From Bacteroidia bacterium (GTDB lineage: Bacteria; Planctomycetota; Phycisphaerae; Phycisphaerales; SM1A02): a DNA stretch of 8,512 bases. Positions 1 through 5,274 of this stretch are shown piece by piece. The first letter of the stretch is position 1; each line of letters begins with the position of its first letter. The translations under genes were made by a program, and so were the position numbers. The notes beneath the pieces are model-generated. The model was not told the origin of the DNA. It ran no database searches and saw only the letters and a list, made by a program, of their open reading frames with translations. The stretch spans positions 1 through 8,512 of the forward strand of contig JASGCG010000050.1 in NCBI GenBank assembly GCA_030054235.1, given 5' to 3'.

Positions 1-26
1 GTGCGCGCGCCCGCGGACGTCGCTGA
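1..26 (+). CDS. rpsC: 3' end of 30S ribosomal protein S3 (partial)
   Basis: Only the last codons are in the window. Read in the frame starting at position 3 they give ARARGRR followed by TGA at 24-26. S3 is the gene immediately before rplP in nearly all bacterial S10 operons, and its C-terminus is commonly a basic, Arg/Gly-rich tail, so both position and composition fit. S3 sits at the mRNA entry channel of the small subunit. Seven residues cannot prove a family, so the call rests mainly on gene order. The stop lies 38 nt before the rplP start. Confidence 0.6.
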
Positions 27-64
27 GTTCCCCAACGACCAACGGATCCAGAGAGGACTGAACC

Positions 65-484
65 ATGGCCTTGATGCCAAAACGAGTCAAGCACCGCAAG
101 ATGCAGCGCGGCAAGATGAAGGGCAACGCCACGCGCGGCAACTACGTCGCCTACGGGGACTACGGCCTCCAGGCCCTCGACACCCACTGGGTGAGCGGGC
201 GCCAGATCGAAGCCGGCCGCATTGCTGCCCAGCACTTCCTGCGCCGCCAGGGCAAGCTGTACATCCGCGTCTTCCCGCACAAGTCCATCTCGAAGAAGCC
301 GCTGGAAACCCGAATGGGTACCGGCAAGGCCGATGTCGAGTACTGGGCGGCCTGCGTGAAGCCCGGCACGATGCTGTTCGAGATCGCCGGCGTGTCCGAG
401 GAGCTTGCCAAGCAGGCCCTCGCCCGCGTCGCCCACAAGATGCCCATCCGTTGCCGCTTCGTCGGCCGCCGGCTGGCCGTCTGA
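65..484 (+). CDS. rplP: 50S ribosomal protein L16
   Basis: L16 (uL16) binds 23S rRNA near the A site and is needed for a functional peptidyl-transferase centre. The 139-residue product matches the usual length of about 137. It opens MALMPKRVKHRKM, the conserved PKR-x-K-x-RK start. GRQIEAGR lies at 45-52, the RVFPHK segment at 68-73, and RMGTGKADVEYW at 83-94. Arg83 aligns with the Arg81 that is hydroxylated in E. coli L16, though modification here is unknown. The start at 65 is preferred over the in-frame ATG at 74 because GAGAGGA at 51-57 is correctly spaced only for 65. The next gene, rpmC, follows after 25 nt. Codon 6 is one of only two AAA lysine codons in the window. Confidence 0.98.
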   Translation: MALMPKRVKHRKMQRGKMKGNATRGNYVAYGDYGLQALDTHWVSGRQIEAGRIAAQHFLRRQGKLYIRVFPHKSISKKPLETRMGTGKADVEYWAACVKPGTMLFEIAGVSEELAKQALARVAHKMPIRCRFVGRRLAV

Positions 485-509
485 CCCAGGACCAACCGAG
501 GAACCAGAC

Positions 510-716
510 ATGGAAGCCAAGGACATCCGCAAGCTGACCGACGAGCAGATCTCCGCCGAGGTGCAGGGGCTCAAGCGCCGCCTGTACGACCTCCGCGTGC
601 AGACCATGGTCGAGAAGGTCAACGACCACTCGCAGTTCGGCAAGATCAAGCGTGACGTGGCCCGCCTGCTCACCGAGCAGAACACCCGCGCCACCAAGAA
701 GGAGACCGCCCGATGA
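510..716 (+). CDS. rpmC: 50S ribosomal protein L29
   Basis: L29 (uL29) is a small helical protein at the rim of the peptide exit tunnel, where it contributes to the docking area for nascent-chain factors. The 68-residue product shows the two-helix pattern of the family: ELT-like DIRKLTDEQI near residues 5-14, LKRRLYDLRVQ at 21-31, and the C-terminal IKRDVARLLTEQN at 46-58. In the middle helix the usual LF-LRFQ becomes LYDLRVQ. A start at 510 is chosen because GAGGAA at 498-503 precedes it by 6 nt; an upstream in-frame extension would overlap rplP. Its stop overlaps the rpsQ start as ATGA at 713-716, which suggests translational coupling. Confidence 0.96.
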   Translation: MEAKDIRKLTDEQISAEVQGLKRRLYDLRVQTMVEKVNDHSQFGKIKRDVARLLTEQNTRATKKETAR

Positions 717-1024
717 GCCTGAAGAAGCCCCTGGTGCTGCCTGAAAACAGCCCCCGCGTGGTGGGCGTGGTCGAGAGCGACCGCACCAGCAAGACGCGCA
801 AGGTCGTCGTGGCCTACGTCGCCAAGCACCCGCGCTACAACAAGTTCGTCCAGCGCCGCACCGTGCTGCACGTGCATGACGAGAACAACGAGAGCCGCCG
901 CGGCGACCGCGTCGAGGTCGCCGAGTGCCGCCCCGTGTCCAAGACGAAGTCGTGGGCGCTCGTGCGCATCGTCGAGCGCGCGCCGGCCGGTCTCGAATAC
1001 AAGCCAGAGGAGGCGGGCGCCTGA
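713..1024 (+). CDS. rpsQ: 30S ribosomal protein S17
   Basis: S17 (uS17) is a primary 16S rRNA binder that folds as an OB barrel and helps early assembly of the 30S body. The 103-residue product shows the family landmarks: VVGVVESDRTSKT at 16-28, the H39-P-RY-NK segment, HDENN at 55-59, GDRVEVAECRP at 64-74 and SKTKSWALV at 76-84. Residues 88-103 form a C-terminal extension that E. coli S17 (84 aa) lacks; its last codons also hold a strong Shine-Dalgarno and one hairpin arm in front of rplN. The start overlaps the rpmC stop (ATGA), and AAGGAG at 699-704, inside rpmC, serves as its ribosome binding site. Confidence 0.97.
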   Translation: MSLKKPLVLPENSPRVVGVVESDRTSKTRKVVVAYVAKHPRYNKFVQRRTVLHVHDENNESRRGDRVEVAECRPVSKTKSWALVRIVERAPAGLEYKPEEAGA

Positions 1025-1042
1025 CGCCCGGCAACTGACATG
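1006..1042 (+). promoter_or_regulatory. Distant rplN Shine-Dalgarno bridged by a hairpin
   Basis: AGAGGAGG at 1006-1013 is the strongest Shine-Dalgarno match in the window, but it ends 26 nt before the rplN ATG at 1040. No other purine-rich match lies closer. Between them CGGGCG (1014-1019) pairs perfectly with CGCCCG (1025-1030) around the five-base loop CCTGA, and the rpsQ stop TGA (1022-1024) falls in that loop. Folding the hairpin leaves 9 nt between the Shine-Dalgarno and the ATG, a normal spacing. The pairing is seen in the sequence; its function is inferred by analogy with phage T4 gene 38, where a hairpin brings a remote site near the start. Confidence 0.55.
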
Positions 1043-1426
1043 ATCCAGAAGGAAACCAGGCTCGATGTCGCTGACAACAGCGGCGCCAAGGAAGTGATGG
1101 TCATCGGCGTGCTCGGCGCGAGCACCGCCCGCGGCCGCTTCCGCCGCCTCACCATGACCGTCGGCGACAAGGTCGTCGTGGCCATCAAGAGCGCGATTCC
1201 CAACGGCGACGTCAAGAGCGGCGACAAGGCGAAGGCCGTCATCGTCCGTGCGTCGTACCCGGTGCGCCGCGACGACGGCAGCTACGTGCGCTTCGACACG
1301 AACGCGTGCGTGCTGATCGACGACGACGGCAACCCGCGCGGCACCCGCATCTTCGGTGCGGTCGCCCGCGAGCTGCGCGAGAAGAACTACATGAAGATCG
1401 TCAGCCTTGCGACGGAGGTGGTCTGA
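1040..1426 (+). CDS. rplN: 50S ribosomal protein L14
   Basis: L14 (uL14) is a beta-barrel protein at the subunit interface. It contacts 16S rRNA through an intersubunit bridge and is a known docking site for the silencing factor RsfS. The 128-residue product has the family signature: MIQKETRLDVADNSGAKEV at 1-19, VGDKVVVAIKSAIP at 41-54, RFDTNACVLIDDDGNPRGTR at 84-103 and ELREKNYMKIVSLA at 111-124. It is five residues longer than E. coli L14 because of an insertion near residues 29-38 (TARGRFRRLT), between the VLG motif and VGD. The MIQ start is the canonical one. Its nearest strong Shine-Dalgarno is 26 nt away and may be brought closer by a hairpin. The stop overlaps the rplX start in TGATG (1424-1428). 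Confidence 0.98.
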   Translation: MIQKETRLDVADNSGAKEVMVIGVLGASTARGRFRRLTMTVGDKVVVAIKSAIPNGDVKSGDKAKAVIVRASYPVRRDDGSYVRFDTNACVLIDDDGNPRGTRIFGAVARELREKNYMKIVSLATEVV

Positions 1427-1773
1427 TGCCAGCGCACGTGAAGAAGGGTGACGTCGTCATCGTCACCGCCGGTGATGACAAGGGCAAGACCGGCGAGATC
1501 GTCTCGGTCGACACCAAGGCCAACCGGGTCGTGGTGCGCGGCGTGAACATCCACAAGCGCCACCTCAAGCCCACCCAGGGCCGTCCCCAGGGCGCGATCG
1601 TCGAGATGGAACTGCCCATCCACATGAGCAACGTGAGCCCGGTCGTCGATGGCAAGCCCACCCGCGTGCGCTTCGCCACGAAGTCCGATGGCTCGAAGGT
1701 GCGCGTGGCGGCCCGCAACGGTGCCGAACTCTCCACGCTGCACGGACCCCGCACCGCCAAGAAGGCCAAGTGA
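1426..1773 (+). CDS. rplX: 50S ribosomal protein L24
   Basis: L24 (uL24) is an early 23S rRNA binder that starts large-subunit assembly and lies near the exit-tunnel opening. The 115-residue product begins with a KOW motif: HVKKGDVVIVTAGDDKGKTG at 4-23, with the invariant Gly-Lys-Thr-Gly. RGVNIHKRHLKPTQ follows at 38-51, then IHMSNVSPV at 65-73 and DGKPTRVRF at 75-83. The start at 1426 shares one base with the rplN stop and has GGAGG at 1414-1418, 7 nt upstream, inside rplN. The family fit begins at this Met, so longer in-frame readings back into rplN are not used. The last 25 residues or so are variable and basic. Confidence 0.98.
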   Translation: MPAHVKKGDVVIVTAGDDKGKTGEIVSVDTKANRVVVRGVNIHKRHLKPTQGRPQGAIVEMELPIHMSNVSPVVDGKPTRVRFATKSDGSKVRVAARNGAELSTLHGPRTAKKAK

Positions 1774-1790
1774 GCCCCGGAGCCACCACC

Positions 1791-2396
1791 ATGCCTCACG
1801 CCGTCCCATCCACCCCGACCCCCCGGCTGCAGCAGCTGTTCGCCGAGACCGTCACGCCGAAGCTCATCAAGGAGTTCGGTCTGGTCAACGTCAACCAGGC
1901 GCCCACGATCGAGAAGATCGTGATCAACGTCGGCGTCGGCAAGCAGCTCGAGAACCAGAAGCTCAAGCCCGAGTACCGCGACACGGTGATCAGCACGCTG
2001 AAGACCATCAGCGGCCAGAAGCCGATCATGGTGCTCGCCAAGAAGAGCGTCAGCAACTTCAAGGTGCGCGAGGGCGCGCCGAGCGGCTTCATGGTCACCC
2101 TGCGCCGCGAGCGCATGTGGTCCTTCATGGATCGCTTCATCAACCTGGCCACGCCCCGCATCAAGGACTTCCGCGGTCTAGGTGACCGCGCCTTCGACAA
2201 GGGCGGCTCGTACTCCTGCGGCCTGACCGAGCAGTCGGTGTGGCCCGAGATCAACATGGCGAACGTGAACTTCAGCCATGGCATGAACATCAACATCGTG
2301 TTCCGCAACAGCAACCCCAAGATGAGCCGCTTCGCCCTCGGTGAGCTCGGCATGCCGTTCGAGCGGCGTGACGAGAACGGCAAGCGCATCGTCTGA
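1791..2396 (+). CDS. rplE: 50S ribosomal protein L5
   Basis: L5 (uL5) binds 5S rRNA with L18 and forms part of the central protuberance, touching P-site tRNA and S13. The 201-residue product carries the conserved blocks: PTIEKIVINVGVGK at 38-51, ISGQKPIMVLAKKSVSNFK at 73-91, REGAPSGFMVTLRRERMW at 93-110, PRIKDFRGL at 122-130 and YSCGLTEQSVWPEI at 141-154. The C-terminal part NFSHGMNINIVFRNSNPK replaces the usual GLDITI-TTA stretch, and about ten extra residues (RRDENGKRIV) follow the normal MPFE end. The ATG at 1791 has GGAG at 1779-1782, 8 nt upstream. An in-frame GTG at 1770 overlapping the rplX stop would add seven residues but has no support. Confidence 0.97.
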   Translation: MPHAVPSTPTPRLQQLFAETVTPKLIKEFGLVNVNQAPTIEKIVINVGVGKQLENQKLKPEYRDTVISTLKTISGQKPIMVLAKKSVSNFKVREGAPSGFMVTLRRERMWSFMDRFINLATPRIKDFRGLGDRAFDKGGSYSCGLTEQSVWPEINMANVNFSHGMNINIVFRNSNPKMSRFALGELGMPFERRDENGKRIV

Positions 2397-2413
2397 CCCA
2401 CGAAGGACCAACC

Positions 2414-2599
2414 ATGGCAAGCAAGCGCACCTTCGCCCGAATGAAGCAGACCCCCAAGTTCAGCACCCGCAAGCGGAATCGCTGCGAGCTGACCGGCCGC
2501 GCCCGCGGCTATTACCGCAAGTTCCGCATCAGCCGCATCATGCTCCGCGAGCTGGCCCTCCAGGGCCTCATCCCGGGCATGCGCAAGGCGAGCTGGTGA
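2414..2599 (+). CDS. rpsN: 30S ribosomal protein S14, short form without zinc ligands
   Basis: S14 (uS14) is a late-assembling protein of the 30S head. The 61-residue product has the length of the short zinc-binding form (as in Thermus) and its family blocks: KRTFARMKQTPKFSTRK at 4-20, RNRCELTGRARGYYRKF at 21-37 and the end GLIPGMRKASW at 51-61. The four zinc Cys positions of that form (24, 27, 40, 43) are here Cys24, Thr27, Ser40 and Met43, so only one ligand remains. In those positions it resembles the long, zinc-free E. coli type (RNRC..TGR, RKFGLSRI). No second S14 is present in the window. AAGGA at 2403-2407 precedes the ATG by 6 nt. Confidence 0.97.
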   Translation: MASKRTFARMKQTPKFSTRKRNRCELTGRARGYYRKFRISRIMLRELALQGLIPGMRKASW

Positions 2600-2624
2600 T
2601 CGACACCGAACCCAGGAGCAACAC

Positions 2625-3023
2625 ATGAGCCTCCAAGACCTGACTGCCGACATGCTCACCCGCATCCGCAATGCGGTGAAGCAGAACCGCAAGAGCGTGA
2701 CCTGCCTGAACAACAAGCTGAACCGCGGCATCCTCCAGGTGCTCGTGGACGAGGGCTACCTCGGCGGCTTCGAGGTCGTCGACGACGGCCGGCAGGGCGT
2801 GCTTCGCGTCGCCCTGAAGTACGGCGAGCGCGGCGAAAGCCTGATCCACCGCCTCGAGCGCGTCTCGAGCGTGGGTTGCCGCATCTACAAGGGCTGTGAC
2901 TCGCTGCCGCGTCCGCAGCAGGGTCTCGGCATCGCCATCGTGAGCACGAGCCGCGGTGTCATGAGCGACCGCAAGGCGCGCGAGATGCGCGTCGGCGGCG
3001 AAGTCGTGGCCACCGTCAGCTGA
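2625..3023 (+). CDS. rpsH: 30S ribosomal protein S8
   Basis: S8 (uS8) binds the central domain of 16S rRNA and, in E. coli, represses the spc operon by binding an mRNA mimic near rplE. The 132-residue product has the usual length and shape: DLTADMLTRIRNA at 5-17, VDEGYLGGFEV at 41-51, LKYGERG at 64-70 and the signature GLGIAIVSTSRGVMSD at 100-115, then a GGE near the end. It differs from many S8 proteins in having Cys at 27, 85 and 91, with SVGCRIY replacing the common SPG-RIY. Whether the autogenous S8 site exists here cannot be told by eye. AGGAG at 2614-2618 precedes the ATG by 6 nt. Confidence 0.98.
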   Translation: MSLQDLTADMLTRIRNAVKQNRKSVTCLNNKLNRGILQVLVDEGYLGGFEVVDDGRQGVLRVALKYGERGESLIHRLERVSSVGCRIYKGCDSLPRPQQGLGIAIVSTSRGVMSDRKAREMRVGGEVVATVS

Positions 3024-3048
3024 ACCACCGGAACAACAGGAGCGAACC

Positions 3049-3612
3049 ATGTCACGCATCGGAAAGAAGTCGATCCCGGTCCCCGGCGGGGTGAAGGTCG
3101 CGGTCAACGCCGCCAGCCGCACCGTCAGCATCGAAGGGCCGAAGGGCAAGACGAGCTTCGTCTACCGCCCCGAGGTCAAGGTGGACTTCAGCGAGGCCGA
3201 GAAGGCCATCACCTGCACGGTCGACGATCCGGCGAAGATCGACCTCGGCAATCGCCGTGCCTACTGGGGCACCACCCGCGCGACCCTGAACAACATGGTT
3301 GCCGGCGTGACCAAGGGCTACGAGCGCAAGCTCGAGATCGTCGGCGTCGGCTGGGATGCCAAGGTCGCCGGCAAGAAGATCACCCTCAAGCTCGGCTACG
3401 CCGACCCGATCGAGCTCGCCATCCCCGATGGCCTGACCGTGGCCGTCGACCAGGGCGTGAACGTCACCATCACCGGCATCGACCGCCAGAAGGTCGGCGC
3501 CTTCGCTTCGCTCATCCGCAGCAAGCGCAAGCCGGAGCCGTACAACGGCAAGGGCGTGAAGTACTCCGACGAAGTCATCCAGCGCAAGCAGGGCAAGGCC
3601 TTCGGCGCCTGA
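3049..3612 (+). CDS. rplF: 50S ribosomal protein L6
   Basis: L6 (uL6) lies near the base of the L7/L12 stalk and the sarcin-ricin loop and supports factor binding. The 187-residue product consists of two repeated alpha-beta domains, as in the family. The first opens MSRIGKKSIPVPGGVKV and runs to about residue 82. The second carries YERKLEIVGVGWDAKV at 91-106, LKLGYADPIELAIP at 113-126 and ITGIDRQKVGAFASLIRSKR at 141-160. The C-terminal signature PEPYNGKGVKYSDEVI lies at 162-177. It is about ten residues longer than E. coli L6, mostly through a small insertion in the first domain and an extended tail. AGGAG at 3038-3042 gives a 6-nt spacing to the start. Confidence 0.98.
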   Translation: MSRIGKKSIPVPGGVKVAVNAASRTVSIEGPKGKTSFVYRPEVKVDFSEAEKAITCTVDDPAKIDLGNRRAYWGTTRATLNNMVAGVTKGYERKLEIVGVGWDAKVAGKKITLKLGYADPIELAIPDGLTVAVDQGVNVTITGIDRQKVGAFASLIRSKRKPEPYNGKGVKYSDEVIQRKQGKAFGA

Positions 3613-3656
3613 TCCCAGGCCCAACCAACGCCCTGATCCAACCTTAGGAAACGACC

Positions 3657-4016
3657 ATGGACAAGTGCACCAAGAAGCTCGCCGCGCGTACCCGTCGCAA
3701 GAAGGGCCTGCGCAAGCGCATCCAGGGGACGCCGGATCGTCCGCGCCTCACCGTCTTCCGTTCGCTCAAGCACATCTACGTGCAGGTGATCGACGACTAC
3801 GCGGGCCGTACGCTCGCGAGCGCCAGCACCCGCGATGTCGATGGCGCGGCACCGGGCGGCAACTCCACCGCTGCGGCGACCGTCGGCAAGGCCGTCGCCG
3901 AGCGCGCCATGAAGGCTGGCGTGCAGAAGGTCGTGTTCGACCGCAACGGTTTCCGATTCCATGGCCGCATCAAGGCCCTCGCCGAAGCGGCTCGCACCGC
4001 CGGCCTGCAGTTCTGA
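3657..4016 (+). CDS. rplR: 50S ribosomal protein L18
   Basis: L18 (uL18) binds 5S rRNA and, with L5, carries it into the central protuberance. The 119-residue product is of normal length. It has a very basic N-terminal arm (KKLAARTRRKKGLRKRIQG, 6-24), the conserved DRPRLTVFRSLKHIYVQVID at 27-46, and TLASAST at 52-58. The C-terminal half contains GKAVAERAMKAGVQKVVFDR at 77-96 and FHGRIKALAEAARTAGLQF at 101-119, where the usual YHGRVKALADAAREGGL is easy to recognise. AGGAA at 3646-3650 lies 6 nt before the ATG. The 44-nt gap from rplF is A/C-rich and shows no further element. Confidence 0.98.
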   Translation: MDKCTKKLAARTRRKKGLRKRIQGTPDRPRLTVFRSLKHIYVQVIDDYAGRTLASASTRDVDGAAPGGNSTAAATVGKAVAERAMKAGVQKVVFDRNGFRFHGRIKALAEAARTAGLQF

Positions 4017-4037
4017 GCCAACCACCAAGGACCACCA

Positions 4038-4772
4038 ATGGCAGAGATGCTTGAAGACAACGGAACCGACGCCATCACCGTGGGCGTCTACCGCACCAGC
4101 TCCACGGTCGCAGGCGGCCGTCGCTTCAGCTTCGCCGCACTCGTCGTCGTCGGCAATCGCCGCGGCGAAGTCGGCGTGGGCTACGCGAAGAGCAACCAGG
4201 TCCCGCAGGCGGTCGAGAAGGCCACCCGCGAGGCGCGTCGCAAGACCAAGCGCTATCCGATCCAGGCGACCACCGTGCCGCACACGGTCGAAGGCCGCTT
4301 CGGCGCGTCGAAGGTGGTACTGGTGCCGGCGAGCCCGGGAACGGGCATCAAGGCCGGCGCCGCCGTGCGCGCGGTGCTTGAACTGCTCGGCGTCAAGGAT
4401 TGCCTGAGCAAGGCCTACGGCAGCAGCAACCCGAAGAACCTGGTCAAGGCCACCTTCGATGCGCTGGCCATGCTGCAGACCCGCGAGCGCGTCGAAGCGC
4501 TGCGCGGCGTCACCCTCGGCACGACCGCCGTGGAAGATGCCATCGCGCGCGGCATGGCGTTCATGCCCAAGTCGTCGGGCGGCCCGCGCGCCCAAGCCCC
4601 GGTCAACACCGTCGGCGACGATCGCCGTCGTGGCGGCCAGCGTGGCGGTCCCCGTGGTGGTGGTCGCCGATTCGATGGTGGCGAGGCGCCAGCCCCCGCA
4701 GCAGCTCCGGCCGCGGCTCCTGCCGCACCGGCTGCCGAAGCCCCCTCGGCCGATGCCCCTTCGGCAGGCTGA
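4038..4772 (+). CDS. rpsE: 30S ribosomal protein S5 with a long RGG and Pro/Ala tail
   Basis: S5 (uS5) lies at the mRNA entry channel with S3 and S4 and affects decoding accuracy. The core, residues about 10-164, is typical. The N-terminal double-stranded-RNA-type domain has GGRRFSFAALVVVGNRRGEV at 26-45 and GYAKSNQVPQAVEKA at 48-62. The second domain has PASPGTGIKAGAAVRAVLEL at 97-116 and KAYGSSNPKNLVKAT at 125-139. E. coli S5 is 167 residues, whereas this one is 244. The extra part is a short linker, an Arg/Gly stretch (RRRGGQRGGPRGGGRR, 196-211) and a low-complexity Ala/Pro tail to the end. The reading frame is intact and codon use stays similar, so the tail looks real. AAGGA at 4027-4031 sets the start. 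rpmD, normally next, is absent. Confidence 0.97.
   Translation: MAEMLEDNGTDAITVGVYRTSSTVAGGRRFSFAALVVVGNRRGEVGVGYAKSNQVPQAVEKATREARRKTKRYPIQATTVPHTVEGRFGASKVVLVPASPGTGIKAGAAVRAVLELLGVKDCLSKAYGSSNPKNLVKATFDALAMLQTRERVEALRGVTLGTTAVEDAIARGMAFMPKSSGGPRAQAPVNTVGDDRRRGGQRGGPRGGGRRFDGGEAPAPAAAPAAAPAAPAAEAPSADAPSAG
4732..4767 (+). repeat. 9-bp inverted repeat at the 3' end of rpsE
   Basis: CTGCCGAAG at 4732-4740 is the exact reverse complement of CTTCGGCAG at 4759-4767, leaving an 18-nt loop that includes the palindrome CGGCCG. The hairpin ends three bases before the rpsE stop codon. No run of T follows, so it does not look like an intrinsic terminator. It lies within codons for the Pro/Ala tail, whose repetitive GC-rich sequence could produce such a repeat by chance. 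An mRNA stability or processing role at the rpsE-rplO junction is possible but unproven. Confidence 0.35.
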
Positions 4773-4820
4773 TCCCGAACACGAACGAACACCGAGCACA
4801 AGCAGAGGAGCGCAGCTCAC

Positions 4821-5264
4821 ATGATGATCCATGACATTACGAAGAAGGCCGGCGCGCACACCAAGCGCATGCGTCGCGGCCGCGGTGAAGGCTCCGGCAT
4901 CGGCGGCACGAGCCGTCGTGGCCACAAGGGTGCCAAGAGCCGCGCAGGCTGGACCAGCCGCCCTGGCTACATGGGTGGTTCGACGCCGCTCATGCGCCGT
5001 TTCCCCAAGATCGGCTTCAAGAACGCCTTCGCCACGACCTACGCGGTCGTGAACGTGTCGGACCTCGAGAAGCACTTCGATGCCGGCGCGCACGTCGACC
5101 TCGACGCGCTGGTGAAGGTCGGCCTCGTGCGCAATCGCAAGCTCCCGGTCAAGGTGCTCGGCACCGGCGACCTCGCCAAGAAGCTGTCGGTCACGGCCGG
5201 CAAGTTCTCGGAGACCGCCAAGGCCAAGATCGAGAAGGCCGGCGGCAGCGTCACCGTCGCGTGA
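4821..5264 (+). CDS. rplO: 50S ribosomal protein L15
   Basis: L15 (uL15) assembles late onto 23S rRNA and threads a long basic N-terminal arm into the subunit. The 147-residue product has the typical arm, KRMRRGRGEGSGIGGTSRRG at 15-34, then HKGAKSR at 35-41, GGSTPLMRRFPKIGFKN at 52-68 and VVNVSDLEKHF at 76-86. The C-terminal L15e/L18e-like domain ends with LPVKVLGTGDLAKKLSV and AKIEKAGGSV. In the arm the frequent GKT is GGT. Two adjacent ATG codons (4821, 4824) are possible starts; GAGGAG at 4805-4810 favours the first. It directly follows rpsE, because rpmD is missing from its usual place. The stop overlaps an out-of-frame ATG (TGATG). Confidence 0.98.
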   Translation: MMIHDITKKAGAHTKRMRRGRGEGSGIGGTSRRGHKGAKSRAGWTSRPGYMGGSTPLMRRFPKIGFKNAFATTYAVVNVSDLEKHFDAGAHVDLDALVKVGLVRNRKLPVKVLGTGDLAKKLSVTAGKFSETAKAKIEKAGGSVTVA

Positions 5265-5274
5265 TGCCCATCCC

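Noticed and set aside
1770..1790. In-frame GTG start for rplE overlapping the rplX stop
   Set aside because: It would add MSPGATT, which is not L5-like. The ATG at 1791 has a well-spaced GGAG at 1779-1782.
4732..4772. Intrinsic terminator at the end of rpsE
   Set aside because: The 9-bp inverted repeat is not followed by a T tract, and essential genes of the same operon continue 48 nt later.
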